The notes: generated by a model from the sequence alone, not told the origin. Shown: positions 53,901 to 60,294, counted from the first letter of the stretch. The stretch: DNA of 64,000 nt from Yponomeuta sedellus (GCA_934045075.1 OW203721.1:15718678-15782677), one strand, 5' to 3'. A program made the numbers and translations.

Positions 53901-56900
53901 GACTGACAGAAGAAATATCAATTGCAGAAGGCATTTTAGAAGGACTACCTACAGTGGTAGGAAAACCAGTGTTTAATATACATAGATCATACTCATCGAG
54001 TGTGTTATAGATCTCATTACCGCGAGAGTTAGACCTCAAACACCCAAAAGCGACGTGATGGGCGTTGAGATCGCCCGAAAAAAGCATTGGTTTCGGTAAC
54101 ATATTCAAAATCTGTTTGAGTCTTCTGCACTGAAATCTACGGTTATCATTAGGAGGCGGTATATAACTACAGAGAATTGATAAATTACCAGCATTGGTTT
54201 GTAAGATTATTGCAGCAGAATGCATAAAATTGTAAAAAGGAACAGAGACAGTAGAGAATTTCAAATTGGATTTAACTAAAATTGCTACACCTCCTCGTCC
54301 ATCTTTCCCGTCTTGTCGAATTATATTGTAATTAGGAATATTAAAAGTGCTATTGTTCCTAAGCCAAGTCTCATTTAAAAGACAAACGTCTACATCATTA
54401 TTTAATAAAAATGAAATTAATAATGGCTTCTTGTTAATAACTCCTTCTACATTAAACTGTACTATTGTAATAAATGATTTATCCATTATTCTGTAGTGAT
54501 TTAATCAACACTTCCTGCACAATGGAAGCATTGATTTTGGGCAAATTACCATTCGCCAATGTTACCAAAGCTCCTACCAAACCATTTAAGATGAAGTCGC
54601 TCTTGACTATTTCTTTGACTAAATTTGAATTTGAGATCACAAGTTGTGGAGGTTCTGTTACTATGGGTTTTGTGGGAGCCCTAGCAATCATTGGCGAAGG
54701 CTTGGCTTTCAGTGGAGGGAAGTTCGAGTTGTAGTTTTTGACAATATTGTCTTGTTTTTTGGCTGAAGCAGCAATTTTTGCATAGTTAGTCCTATTAACA
54801 TGTTCTTCTAACTTGTTTTTTTTAACTGGACAGTCTCTGGAAATTGCCAAGTGAGGCCCTTGGCAGTTGATACATTTCAATTCATCCTCTTTGTCGCATT
54901 TTGTGAAGTGGTGCTCACCAGAGCAGATAGAGCACTTCTGCAGTCCTTTACAGAACTTCGCTCCATGGTTAAATCTGAAGCACTTAAAGCACTGCAGAAG
55001 TGGTGCTCTGTACTCATTGACCTTAAATCTATACAGATCTAGGTATACATACTCCGGTAGTGTCTGTGACAAGAAAGTCACAGACACTGAACTGTACGGA
55101 ACAATTTCTCCGTCGACCTTGCGGGTAAAGCGCCTTACGCCTACAATTTCAAATTCTGCTGCAAGTTTCTTAAACAGTTCTTCATTCGTGATACTTGTTG
55201 GAACGAAGCGAAGGACCCCAATAGTCTCTACAGACCTCGCGGGAATATAGGCTCTAAAGCCCTGTTTCTTCAGCAGTTCGTCATTCGTCAGGAAGTTGTT
55301 CGCATTGGAAGCTTGTCCAAAGCACACACCAATTTTATTAGCATTGATGCGCTTGATGCCCACCACGCCCTTGACGTCATTTTTGAAGATCGTGTTTAGC
55401 TGGTCAGGGTTTTTATTACCAATTCTGCCATTTTCGGATTCAACAAAGACAATGAATTCATCGCTCACCAAATTTTCCGCGTACAGCCGCCTGTAACCTG
55501 GTTTCAGATATGGCTTGAATCCATCATCCTGCTGCTGCTCGCCGTGATGTTCGCGTCCATGGTCCTCAGTTCGCCCCCTCTTTAATTTGGGAGGAGGTTC
55601 ATCCTCGGAAAGCCCAGGGGGCTTTGCCCCCGGGCGATCTTTCATCTCGCCGAACCTAACGACGATGTTTTAAATACTTTTAGCGTAAGTTTATCGAGTT
55701 TTAACAATTTTCAGAAATATTTTTGAAAAATTTTCAAAAAAACGCGCCTATCCTCTTCAAAAGCCCGCCAAAAATCCCCTCTACGAACCAACTACTAAAA
55801 CCACAGACTAAAAAGACTCACTTAAAACAGGTTCAATTTTGACAAGAGGCCATAGAGCTTTCATAACACAATGGCGGAACACTCCATCAAAGAAGCTTTG
55901 GGTCAAATTCGGTATCGTACTGTTGAGTTTTTTTTTTAAGTTGCATATATATTTGTGAAATTGAAGTAGTTAAAAAATGTTTTTTTTTTCATAATTAACG
56001 AGAAGCACTCGTTAATTATGAAAAAAAAACATTTTTGGAAAATCTTAGTGTCTGTGATCATCAAATCATGTACCCCATTACTTTGCTAATATGGAGTGGG
56101 CCTGCATGGTGATTAATCCATTAAATCAATGATGTCTGATCAGAATGAGAGATTCATTTGGTACTAGTTGAAATGTTGGTATAGCATGGATTAGGGCGCA
56201 ATAGGTACCGAATGGCATTGCTGGATACATTGTAGTTATTAAATAGCGAGCATTTTCGTGTTTGACGTCTTTCGCCGCAAAGCGGATGATCACGATTTAT
56301 AACAGTTCACATTTTTGTAATTTGCAGCAAGATTGTTTCGAGCATTAAGAAACATGTTATGGCAATGTAGGTTGGATTATTAGATCATTTATCAAAGCGT
56401 GGATCTATCGGACTGAAATAATATTGACTTGGCTATGGACTGGTGTTTTCTTCGTGTACAGTAGTGAATCACCCATCATACCCATCACTGGAGCTCATAT
56501 CTATGAGATATCTTATCATTTCTCTTTGAGATATCTTATACAGTAGTTCTTACTCTATGCTGTTTTGCTGTTTATATAGAGCTTGATAAAGTTACAGAGT
56601 TTCTTGCTCTTACTCACTATGTGATGATGATGAAGTTCAATGTCCTATATAGGCAGGAACATGGCTCCCTTCACTTCATTAAGACTCTTCTTAAGAAGAG
56701 CCTTAACAAATAAAAATCACTGTCTCACTCAAATAATTTGACATTTTAAGTTATTGTAGTAAAATGAGTTTACTTTGAAGGATAATTAAATTGCAGATAT
56801 TCAAAGCACATTTTACTTATCATTTATGAAGTGTTTGATTAACAAGTGAAATTTTATTGCTTAATTTGGAATTTAATTATGCTTCAAACCCTCAGATCAG

Positions 56901-58449
56901 ATTTATCAAAAGTTTACTCATTTTATTACAATAGTTAACAATGTTAAATTGTGCATGCTACACAGTATGCTTCCTGTAAGAACAGTCTTAAAGATGATAC
57001 AGTATCACTTAGTATTCAATTAGCTATTATTTAGTAGGAACATTTTACAATAGTACATATAGTATATCATGTGACTCTTTAAGATCAAATATTATAGTGA
57101 ATGTTGAAATTAAAATATACCTTCAATTACAGAATATCTAAATAAAATGCGCAATAAAACTGAAACTATAACACAACCAGTGAAGCATCTAAAGCAATTT
57201 CATGAAGTTAACAAAAAAGCTACAAAGTGTTATTAATCTGAAACCTTTCAATGTAAAGTTCTCGAGCTCCACTCAATACCCTTTAAAAGAAAGAAACTTT
57301 CGTCACAAAATGTGGAGTATAAATAAACAACTCACAATAAGAACATTTTCAAGTTCAGGTTAAGTTGAAGTTACTTCCTGTTGAGATAACCACCCCAAAA
57401 TAATTACAGTAAAATAACTTACCATTTCCATGTTATCCTCTCAACACATTCCTGAGATGAGTATAAAACATCACTGAGGCTCAGTTTCACAGTTCTATTA
57501 GCCTCAGCATCATTTCTGAACAACTTGGGATAGTTTACACAGTGGATTAGGAATGTAGAGAACCACATGATAAATATCAGCTGCAGTAGGTAGAAGCAAT
57601 CAGACATTATCATTGGGTAGAAACCTCCTCGAAGGTAGTATCTGTACATTCTGGTAAAGAATGAATCAAGATCTTCAATGTGCGTCCAGCCTCCTGTAGT
57701 AGTAGAGAGATATAATGCATTAGATTATTAGATGTATTTTCAAAGAAATTTGTTTTAAATTCAGGGTTTGCTCGAAAGATTATTTGGAAAGAAGTGTTGA
57801 CCTAACTCTTCATAACCATGGATTAAGTGAACTACAAGAAAAATAATTTAAAAAACAAATACCACATGATGTTAATCCGGCACAACTAACCAATAATGTT
57901 ATTTTTATCATAGTTCAATAGTACAAAGGCTACAGATTTTCTTCACTGTGTTATCCTTCAGCCTAAGGATGTGGTATTGCTATTACAAATTAATAATGTC
58001 ATATTGAAAGGCATAGGTGCATGCCCACTCTGGCAAGTGAATCAGCGGCTTGGTTGGGACCATACATTTTGAATTTTCTTTCTAAGCCAACTAAGCTCAA
58101 GATGAGCTTCAAGATGATATTGGTGCTGGGCAAGCCTAAGAAAAAATAATGTCCCAAGCACTGCCGCATCCATGTGGTCATATCACCCATCTAATTACAT
58201 TAGATGGAGGTCGCAGAAATCATCTCATTACATAGATGCAGAGGGCAAAGTTTTAGAACAAAGACAATGCATTAGTTTACCTTTAGTTTTTGGCACTTTG
58301 TGTATGATGACATTAGTAGCATCTTCGTGTTCATGGTCGAGAGTGACCAAGGTCGGCGCCGCGGTGCTCTCGCTTAGGTGGCCCAGCGGAGGCGTCAGCT
58401 CGTTGTCCAGTGCCATGTACGTGCCATCGCGTCTTCCAAAGTTTGCCAT
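35803..58449 (-). CDS. Atg9: Autophagy-related protein 9 (ATG9), 15 coding exons, 759 aa
   Basis: ATG9 is the multispanning lipid scramblase on Golgi/endosome-derived vesicles that seeds autophagosomes together with ATG2 and the ATG1/ULK complex. Coding exons (transcription runs from high to low coordinates): 58281-58449, 57423-57693, 47974-48094, 47217-47341, 46823-46950, 43899-44083, 42572-42750, 41835-41966, 41365-41536, 40696-40842, 40111-40171, 39194-39360, 38470-38577, 36372-36569, 35803-35919. All junctions are GT-AG, phases agree, and the total is 2280 nt. Family hallmarks seen: Tyr11-Met-Ala-Leu, a YXX-phi sorting motif like that of animal ATG9; WTHIEDLDSFFTRMY near residue 59; LRHFNELDHEL in exon 7; HYLPAAWRGRAHT in exon 9; RHGHPDW in exon 11; STLHLYDLHLSQ near the C-terminus. 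Membrane segments are visible near residues 84-109, 148-168, 306-331 and 394-414, with hydrophobic stretches around 495-512. The start codon has a good insect context (ACAATGG). Length fits animal ATG9. Exons 13 and 15 are the least certain. No 5' UTR exon or polyadenylation site was resolved. Confidence 0.93.
36165..36232 (-). pseudogene. Decayed duplicate of the 3' end of Atg9 exon 14
   Basis: Within intron 14, 36212-36231 repeats 20 bases of exon 14 (36415-36434) exactly. The similarity continues imperfectly downstream: read on the minus strand it gives ADENRD, then a degraded version of the STLHLYDLHLSQ helix with a stop codon inside, and the GT donor is lost. It looks like an old tandem partial exon duplication and is not predicted to be spliced in. 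Confidence 0.7.
36372..36569 (-). CDS. Atg9: Atg9 exon 14 (residues 656-721), C-terminal tail
   Basis: Acidic and serine-rich tail (DMDETSDEEDG) ending DMSVSTLHLYDLHLSQ, which matches the short helix near the ATG9 C-terminus. Acceptor CTTCGCAG, donor GTATGT, phase 0 at both ends. Reading through the donor gives only about 12 more codons before a stop, so intron retention would produce a slightly different C-terminus. Confidence 0.88.
37106..38192. mobile_element. 1.09-kb fold-back of four tRNA-SINE units in Atg9 intron 13
   Basis: Four copies of one tRNA-derived SINE: two head-to-tail with the tRNA region on the minus strand (37106-37414, 37415-37621), then two on the plus strand (37622-37928, 37929-38192). 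Arms of about 470 bp (37150-37621 and 37722-38192) pair almost perfectly around a 100-nt loop. Each unit has a tRNA-like core (A box GGCTCAATTGGTAGAGC, B box GGTTCGAATCC) and a tail ending AAAAATAAAAATAGTG. The whole structure, not each unit, is bracketed by one 13-bp duplication ATAATCATAAAGT (37093-37105 and 38193-38205), so it seems to have arrived as one insertion. It is transcribed as part of Atg9 pre-mRNA. Confidence 0.88.
38470..38577 (-). CDS. Atg9: Atg9 exon 13 (residues 620-655), probable
   Basis: A 108-nt interval with a TTTTTTACAG acceptor and a GTGAGT donor, phase 0 at both ends. It reads NKTMLGSYIQQSIFG, which resembles the NALFTSIQSLQ part of vertebrate ATG9 at this position. 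Similarity is weak; the phase fit and the splice sites are the main support. Confidence 0.65.
38935..39130 (+). repeat. R2-like repeat in Atg9 intron 12
   Basis: Shares the TTCTTCTTCAGGCTATGTCC start and the CCACTGCTGGACATAGCCC core with R2, then diverges into a GC-rich body (CCGCATCCAGCACCAGCC). Confidence 0.65.
39194..39360 (-). CDS. Atg9: Atg9 exon 12 (residues 564-619)
   Basis: Encodes EGGKTELSLVAFSCRHPGWQ, matching the KTELSLMHF..NPGWQ region that follows the HGHP motif in animals. Acceptor CCCCGCAG, donor GTCAGT, ends in phase 0. Confidence 0.92.
39850..39935 (+). repeat. Tail fragment of the 43.6-kb SINE family in Atg9 intron 11
   Basis: Contains TAGTATAGGGCTAACGAGAT and ATATGTCCATGAATATT, the reverse complement of the tail at 43625-43680. 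With that copy it forms an inverted pair around exons 7-11. Confidence 0.7.
40111..40171 (-). CDS. Atg9: Atg9 exon 11 (residues 544-564)
   Basis: A 61-nt exon encoding LDIRRHGHPDWQTAGK, a hallmark at the end of the ATG9 core. Acceptor TTTGCAG, donor GTAATT, ends in phase 1. Confidence 0.92.
40259..40583 (+). repeat. Dispersed repeat family R1 in Atg9 intron 10
   Basis: The longest copy in the window; begins near TATGTCCCCACTGCTGGGGC and ends near TTCGCCTAGGCCACGAGCG. Antisense to Atg9. Confidence 0.75.
40696..40842 (-). CDS. Atg9: Atg9 exon 10 (residues 495-543)
   Basis: Encodes ILFELLSPLLCPLVLFSLR followed by DFYRNFTV and GIGDVCSFAQ, matching the conserved end of the ATG9 core. Acceptor GAACAG, donor GTATGT, ends in phase 0. 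Confidence 0.95.
41365..41536 (-). CDS. Atg9: Atg9 exon 9 (residues 437-494)
   Basis: Encodes GHVHYLPAAWRGRAHTKDV and HFQQLFQFRA, as in other ATG9 proteins. The first part (EDEQGGGCTGPARGEE) is glycine-rich and diverges from the usual region here. Acceptor TCTCCAG, donor GTGAGT, ends in phase 0. Confidence 0.88.
41835..41966 (-). CDS. Atg9: Atg9 exon 8 (residues 393-437), membrane segment
   Basis: Encodes the hydrophobic run AFLSASVLGVLVALSVYDED and then VEHVLTIITILG, matching the late transmembrane part of the core. Acceptor TTTCGCAG, donor GTGAGA, ends in phase 2. This exon is markedly GC-rich compared with its introns. Confidence 0.93.
   Translation of the reverse strand, partial: KRGVPFGERARRAGRAFGVRRGRADRGARAHDHHDPRLRACRR
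42572..42750 (-). CDS. Atg9: Atg9 exon 7 (residues 334-393)
   Basis: Encodes TWSLFARITLRHFNELDHEL and LNRAHKPATKYLGSFCSP, among the most conserved parts of ATG9. Acceptor CCGCAG; the donor uses the final G of an AAG codon (GTAAGT), ending in phase 2. Confidence 0.96.
42838..43103 (+). repeat. Dispersed repeat family R2 in Atg9 intron 6
   Basis: Begins TTCTTCTTCAGGCTAT and ends near CTAGGCCGACACCACACA. It resembles LINE 3' ends with ATG/CTT-rich tails that are common in Lepidoptera (inference). About 250 bp is complementary to 47403-47661. Confidence 0.75.
43611..43852 (-). mobile_element. tRNA-derived SINE in Atg9 intron 6
   Basis: The tRNA-like head on the minus strand (B box GGGTTCGATCCCCGG, with GGTGGCGCAGCGGTTTGG at the 5' end) leads to a tail segment (43625-43680) that recurs inverted at about 39850-39935 in intron 11. 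Confidence 0.7.
43899..44083 (-). CDS. Atg9: Atg9 exon 6 (residues 272-333), membrane segment
   Basis: Begins SSPWSPWENCWQLRDCYKE and ends in a hydrophobic helix (about 306-331) with PLIQAWQILYFFFNYAE, typical of the family. Acceptor TTAAACAG, donor GTTAGC, ends in phase 0. Confidence 0.95.
44489..44539 (+). repeat. (TC)n(AC)n microsatellite in Atg9 intron 5
   Basis: Compound dinucleotide repeat of about 50 bp with one interruption. Confidence 0.95.
45378..45767 (+). mobile_element. PIF/Harbinger-like MITE in Atg9 intron 5
   Basis: 390 bp with 16-bp termini AAGCCTGCGCAGACGA / AGGCCTGCGCAGACGA (one mismatch), flanked by TAA on both sides (45375-45377 and 45768-45770), the 3-bp T-A-rich target typical of PIF/Harbinger. 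It carries a remnant coding segment (45456-45641) and no catalytic domain. Confidence 0.8.
45456..45641 (+). pseudogene. Remnant coding segment inside the Harbinger-like MITE
   Basis: 61 codons including VVIYKKLKKKRRFERKHRPF, a basic run like that near the N-terminus of Harbinger transposases (KKKRRFWVRP-like). No downstream DDE region, so it is presumed a leftover of the parental transposase gene. Confidence 0.45.
46034..46262 (+). repeat. Dispersed repeat family R1 in Atg9 intron 5
   Basis: Same 5' end as the 40.3-kb copy (TATGTCCCCACTGCTGGGC); 3' truncated after the CCGGCACCAACGGC motif. A 48-bp scrap of the same family lies at about 50205-50252. Confidence 0.7.
46823..46950 (-). CDS. Atg9: Atg9 exon 5 (residues 229-272)
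   Basis: Reads FNNYMVAMVNKNLLPLQ, then GLKYNLEFLLF, a hallmark ATG9 segment. Acceptor ATTCTAG, donor GTAAGT, ends in phase 1. Confidence 0.95.
46974..47065. mobile_element. MITE with GCGCACC termini in Atg9 intron 4
   Basis: TATGCGCACC at one end and GGTGCGCGTAATA at the other, as in the copy at 6161-6265. It occupies much of the 266-bp intron. Confidence 0.65.
47217..47341 (-). CDS. Atg9: Atg9 exon 4 (residues 188-229)
   Basis: Encodes WSTIQDRV, then HKREINELDIYHRILR, which corresponds to the conserved cytosolic helix of ATG9. Acceptor TTTTCAG, donor GTAAGA, ends in phase 2. Confidence 0.95.
47403..47661 (-). repeat. Dispersed repeat family R2 in Atg9 intron 3
   Basis: Inverted copy of 42838-43103 with roughly 90% identity by eye; its end carries the GATGACGATG tail. 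Together the two can pair in Atg9 pre-mRNA around exons 4-6. Confidence 0.75.
47711..47930 (+). mobile_element. tRNA-derived SINE, family 1, in Atg9 intron 3
   Basis: Plus-strand, diverged tRNA-like head (TAGTCTAGTTAGCACGC, then GGTCGTTGGTCGATTTCC) followed by a body with CACAGGGTATCCTAGTTTG. Antisense to Atg9. Confidence 0.65.
47974..48094 (-). CDS. Atg9: Atg9 exon 3 (residues 147-187), second transmembrane segment
   Basis: Reads WWCVVALSAIIWLMRL then a soluble stretch ending KIND. Acceptor TTTTAG, donor GTGAGT, ends in phase 0. It resumes the frame of exon 2 across the 9.3-kb LINE-bearing intron. Confidence 0.93.
48563..48615. repeat. Perfect 24-bp-arm palindrome in Atg9 intron 2
   Basis: TGTACATTAAGTAAGACAA arms, 24 bp matched, with a 5-nt loop ATTAA. 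The arm sequence partly repeats again to the right (48610-48630). Confidence 0.9.
49571..49739. mobile_element. MITE with about 48-bp termini in Atg9 intron 2
   Basis: Termini beginning ATAGTGTGGCCATT and including CACTCCCTGAGGTATGCG on both sides, with a purine-rich middle. No ORF. Confidence 0.8.
50401..50528. mobile_element. Palindromic MITE next to the LINE 3' end
   Basis: Near-palindrome of 128 bp with ends TAGGCCCA and its complement, and the matched inner arm GTTAGCTCATTTAACTCGAG; the CTCGAG site is repeated in both arms. It lies 35 bp from the LINE target duplication. Confidence 0.8.
50725..54486 (-). CDS. LINE ORF2, endonuclease - reverse transcriptase - RNase H, 1253 aa
   Basis: Polyprotein that nicks the target and copies element RNA in place. 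The AP-like endonuclease (about 1-230) shows LNETWL (38-43), GRGGVAILVK (63-72), SGDLNAHH (137-144) and a histidine motif GSYHFPT (212-218), where many relatives have SDH. The reverse transcriptase (about 485-780) shows YRPISLSS (507-514), FLDVQGAFDNV (576-586) and the catalytic YADD (667-670). RNase H (about 960-1085) keeps the catalytic set Asp965 (YTDGSK), Glu1001, Asp1025 (FTDS) and Asp1081 (VVDRAA). A C-terminal CX2CX8HX4C knuckle (1183-1200) follows. The ATG at 54484-54486 overlaps the ORF1 stop. All catalytic residues are present and the frame is intact. Confidence 0.96.
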   Translation of the reverse strand: MDKSFITIVQFNVEGVINKKPLLISFLLNNDVDVCLLNETWLRNNSTFNIPNYNIIRQDGKDGRGGVAILVKSNLKFSTVSVPFYNFMHSAAIILQTNAGNLSILCSYIPPPNDNRRFQCRRLKQILNMLPKPMLFSGDLNAHHVAFGCLRSNSRGNEIYNTLDEYDLCILNTGFPTTVGSPSKMPSAIDISSVSPSVAPLCEWTVHDDAMGSYHFPTVITIHTTIHKYDIGNSADRYLYNKADWQAYASETERILGQFNIDSSNPVKTYNDFCEELNQIKDVTIPKLRKTNSIVIKKPVPWWDNECSDAVNKSKEALNMYRSNGNMSSYIEYKKLNAFKKRLLKEKKKYGWTKLVESFNRYTPISTIWNYIKRFKRVTLPKMPKNDEWIPAFIDKYAPPSPPEKNIDINSLNEIFNNTGNSNCAHLSEPFSFAEFTFAIKYRKDTTPGLDDIPYKLIRNMHVDAQKSLLEMYNVLWMTQSIPEAWKTQCVIPILKPDKSSDDFNSYRPISLSSCVGKLFEFMLKTRLDHYVEQNKILPEQQFGFRKGRSATESFTSLISDIRNSFHSQSATVCAFLDVQGAFDNVDPSVLAGILSEIGMPGHVCKWIFHFLYDRTMYVKFNNILHGPGQVFKGTMQGATISPLLYNIYTSQINKYLTQTGVQFLQYADDLLIYSVHKDVNIAVNNLNLALSQVHNYYFNKLKLVINPLKSGAMLFSKRLSPCNSLVEYNNLPIPWLKEKKFLGILLDHRLTFESHINYIIKNASKALNILRSLAGVHWGSDPKILSMLYKSIMRSHFDYSSIAYMGASLALLKKLEVIQNKALRIITGAMCSTPINAMQCEACIPPLHLRRLQLAERFCLKMLTKNNRVVLDHILPMHATELGNSVAPYANFNQILNGNIPTLLRIVLHLNDLTKNLHQDNLWPLYRMDLDILLKNNFVHKPCITNQQDLLAFLENNHLYSIYTDGSKTVDRVNSAFFDPQLKKTKCFKIDTRCSIFTAEAYAIHQALIYVQNIDTCNIIIFTDSLSVLLALEGNCLRYNVNYLIYNIKNLLNSLLVSGKVVKLMWVPAHRGITGNEVVDRAANLDPDEDHSTDLKLPFTDLHVHLNENLKAIWCNYWNEISKEKGSWYRDIQGSPPAQPWYHRKKDINCRKYITTLNRMRFGHCQTQAHLYRLSLAQDSNCIYCGTENADLNHLVLNCQEFKLHRLILITELDTISCETGVPTPTLLPNLLSNPTFFAPLYKFIMNSGIKI
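54479..55645 (-). CDS. LINE ORF1, nucleic-acid-binding Gag-like protein, 388 aa
   Basis: ORF1 of the LINE; such proteins coat element RNA and form the ribonucleoprotein. A proline- and charge-rich N-terminus (about 1-45) precedes an RNA-binding region (about 60-215). Three zinc knuckles follow: CFKCFRFNHGAKFC (219-232, CX2CX4HX4C), CSICSGEHHFTKC (238-250) and CINCQGPHLAISRDC (258-272, CX2CX3HX6C). A basic, poorly conserved tail follows. The start at 55645 is the first in-frame ATG after the 5' UTR. The stop codon TAA (54479-54481) lies inside the first codons of ORF2, the overlap being ATGGATAA, which suggests ORF2 is translated by termination-reinitiation. No frameshift or internal stop. Confidence 0.95.
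   Translation of the reverse strand: MKDRPGAKPPGLSEDEPPPKLKRGRTEDHGREHHGEQQQDDGFKPYLKPGYRRLYAENLVSDEFIVFVESENGRIGNKNPDQLNTIFKNDVKGVVGIKRINANKIGVCFGQASNANNFLTNDELLKKQGFRAYIPARSVETIGVLRFVPTSITNEELFKKLAAEFEIVGVRRFTRKVDGEIVPYSSVSVTFLSQTLPEYVYLDLYRFKVNEYRAPLLQCFKCFRFNHGAKFCKGLQKCSICSGEHHFTKCDKEDELKCINCQGPHLAISRDCPVKKNKLEEHVNRTNYAKIAASAKKQDNIVKNYNSNFPPLKAKPSPMIARAPTKPIVTEPPQLVISNSNLVKEIVKSDFILNGLVGALVTLANGNLPKINASIVQEVLIKSLQNNG
55974..56036. repeat. AT-rich hairpin just upstream of the LINE
   Basis: About 28-bp arms (CATAATTAACGAG and complement, extended by T/A runs) around a 5-nt loop, in Atg9 intron 2. Confidence 0.85.
57423..57693 (-). CDS. Atg9: Atg9 exon 2 (residues 57-147), first transmembrane segment
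   Basis: Encodes the strongly conserved HIEDLDSFFTRMYRYY stretch followed by the first membrane helix (about residues 84-109). Acceptor CTACTACTACAG, donor GTAAGT, ends in phase 2. Intron 2 that follows is 9.3 kb and contains the LINE. Confidence 0.95.
58281..58449 (-). CDS. Atg9: Atg9 exon 1 (residues 1-56)
   Basis: Cytosolic N-terminus with the YMAL sorting motif at residues 11-14 and an acidic stretch (DHEHED) near 38-43. Ends in phase 1 at a GTAAAC donor. It joins exon 2 to make the conserved Lys-Gly-Gly-Trp-Thr-His-Ile-Glu-Asp-Leu-Asp segment. Confidence 0.88.
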
Positions 58450-59720
58450 TGTTAATGTCTGCCCTTGATAAGCTTCTCGTTTAGACCACGTTATAAGCGC
58501 ATTCTTGAATCAGTTCCAGAAAAATAATGGTGAACTTTTTGTTCTTGCAAAGTGCGTAGATAATTACGAATGTTTTTAAGTAACTTCACACAAAGGATTT
58601 TCAAGCGCTCACGAGTTATGTACTTTTATCGTTCACTCACTCAAATTGTAAATTTTTATAAAATATATGTGTTACATCAAGGATACCGTTAATTTTGTTA
58701 GTTCAGGAAATAAGCTTTCCACAATGTTGAAAGAAGATTTTGACGAAAATAAACCAAACGACAGCAGCAAGCAAGTAACACCACCACGATTTATGACATG
58801 CAATGTTGCCAGGTGGATGCTGAATTTGTGCTAATATCTGGATTTCTGGAAATGGAAACGCGTTCAAAAAACGCCTTCCTAACTTAGGCAATTTTTGTAT
58901 TATTGGTATAGAGCAAATCGCCTACATTTTAAACGGCTACATCGCTACGATACAATTTATTGATTTAGTTAAATCATTTAATCGTATTGTAACGACGCTG
59001 GCAGTTTCATACCAAAGATTTTAGGCCGTAAGATAAAAATAGACATTTTAGATATATTATCTAAAATTCTATGAATTACTCTAAAGAACAATCAAAATGC
59101 CTTTCGGCAAAACATAATCAGGTCCAACGCCGCTTTTTATTTTAATGAAACCCTTACAGCCTGGTCGAACATTTCCGATAAAATGCCTATTATGTTAATC
59201 CGGTTAAAATCAAATAAACTTCTACAGTGTCACTGCCAGTAAAAAATAGGCATCATATTTATTGTTCTGAGTTCCGAAGAATCTCAATGGGCATGTGCAT
59301 TGTTCTAAATATTGAAAATAGGGACAACTGATACCTACGGTTTTTTTAATTCATTAGTACAAGGTATGTAATATTATTACAATTTTTATTTTTATCACTA
59401 CAAACATATCAGTTGATGACCCTTGACTTTACTGCGTGACGTATTTCCGGTTTTGTGAAATCAAGTTCCTTGAATACTGAGCCAAACCCAGAACAATCCG
59501 CTATTTGACACGTATCAAATTTGACGCGATAAATGAATATTTTCTATAGTATTTAACGTAAGAAACAGAAATATATTGATTTCGCTAAGTAAGTATGCAA
59601 GATGGCTGCAAAATTTGCAAAGTAAAAATTTTTTCCTCGTTTATCGTAACGGCGAAAACGCTATCTGCCATCTTGAAACCATCTAAAGTATGTAAACCAA
59701 CATCTTTCAGCCAGAGCCAG
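58450..59720. other. Region upstream of Atg9; no gene seen
   Basis: Atg9 promoter and 5' UTR should lie here, but I could not place a transcription start, TATA box or upstream exon. The rest is AT-rich with no coding similarity I recognise. Confidence 0.4.
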
Positions 59721-59723
59721 TGG

Positions 59724-59914
59724 ACATCGATTATTATAGGACTTACATCAAAGTGATCTTCACATAAATACACTTGAGTTTCAATTGATAAAGAGTCGGG
59801 GTCTCTTTTGGCAAGTTTGAGCAAAGTTTTTCGAAAGTTAATTTCATTGGGTACGCGAAACCACAACTTCCCGGGGGTCTTTCTTGACGTGTTTTTTCAT
59901 TTTCGAACAATGCA
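59724..59914 (-). pseudogene. THAP-domain fragment with a stop replacing a zinc-ligand cysteine
   Basis: Minus-strand reading resembles the C2CH zinc finger of THAP proteins: Cys, about four residues on a TGA where the second Cys of the pair is expected, then KNTSRKTPGKLWFRVPN, LLKLAKRDPDSLS and VYLCEDHFDV, which supplies the C..H pair. No AVPTIF-like box or full gene follows. THAP domains occur in P-element-type transposases and in host factors; this one is broken. Confidence 0.7.
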
Positions 59915-60069
59915 ATAATGTTATTTGGTATATTTTGGATGTGAATTCGATGAAATAATGGTTGCGTTGTTGTTATTTGACTATGCTCAGAGATCACTTA
60001 CAGAAAATTGAATATCATACTTTGTTTACAATTTTTTGGACTTCAAACCATAGAAAAAAATGGCTGACC

Positions 60070-60294
60070 GCGTTTTTGGCTGTTTAGGAAAATTTTATAA
60101 GGTATTTTTGAATTTCGTGGCCTAGGTATTTCTCTATTATTTTATCTATACCTACATGATAAAATAGTTATTTGTCTATAATTGTTAATTTCGGATTAGC
60201 TACCTTGTTTAAATATGGGCCTGATTAATCCAACTTTAAGTTGATCTGGGTAAAGGTTATTCACAATACATGCGTTAGTCAGGTGTGAGATAAC
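60070..60294 (-). pseudogene. Decayed LINE ORF2, reverse-transcriptase continuation
   Basis: Read on the minus strand: SHLTNACI, YPDQLKVGLIRPIF, NNYRQITILS, then IDKIIEKYLG in another frame. These correspond to the SPGLDG...DQLK..IRPI...YRPITILSCIDKIIEKYL motif series and continue directly from the fragment at 62318-62840. Stops and a frameshift show it is dead. Clade uncertain (jockey/CR1-like). Confidence 0.8.

Larger units (their letters stand above)
50575..55779 (-). mobile_element. Full-length I-group non-LTR retrotransposon inside Atg9 intron 2
   Basis: About 5.2 kb, same strand as Atg9. It has a 5' UTR of about 134 nt, ORF1 (388 aa), ORF2 (1253 aa), a 3' UTR of about 140 nt and a 10-nt poly(A) (poly(T) on the + strand at 50575-50584). 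The 12-bp duplication TCTACGAACCAA flanks it exactly at 50563-50574 and 55780-55791, as expected from target-primed reverse transcription. ORF1 with CCHC knuckles plus ORF2 with endonuclease, reverse transcriptase and RNase H domains is the layout of the I/Nimb group; exact clade placement needs a tree. Both ORFs are uninterrupted and the duplication is perfect, so the insertion is probably recent and may be competent. Confidence 0.95.

Noticed and set aside
54867..55250. Plus-strand open frame of 127 codons
   Set aside because: Antisense shadow of LINE ORF1; no independent motif.
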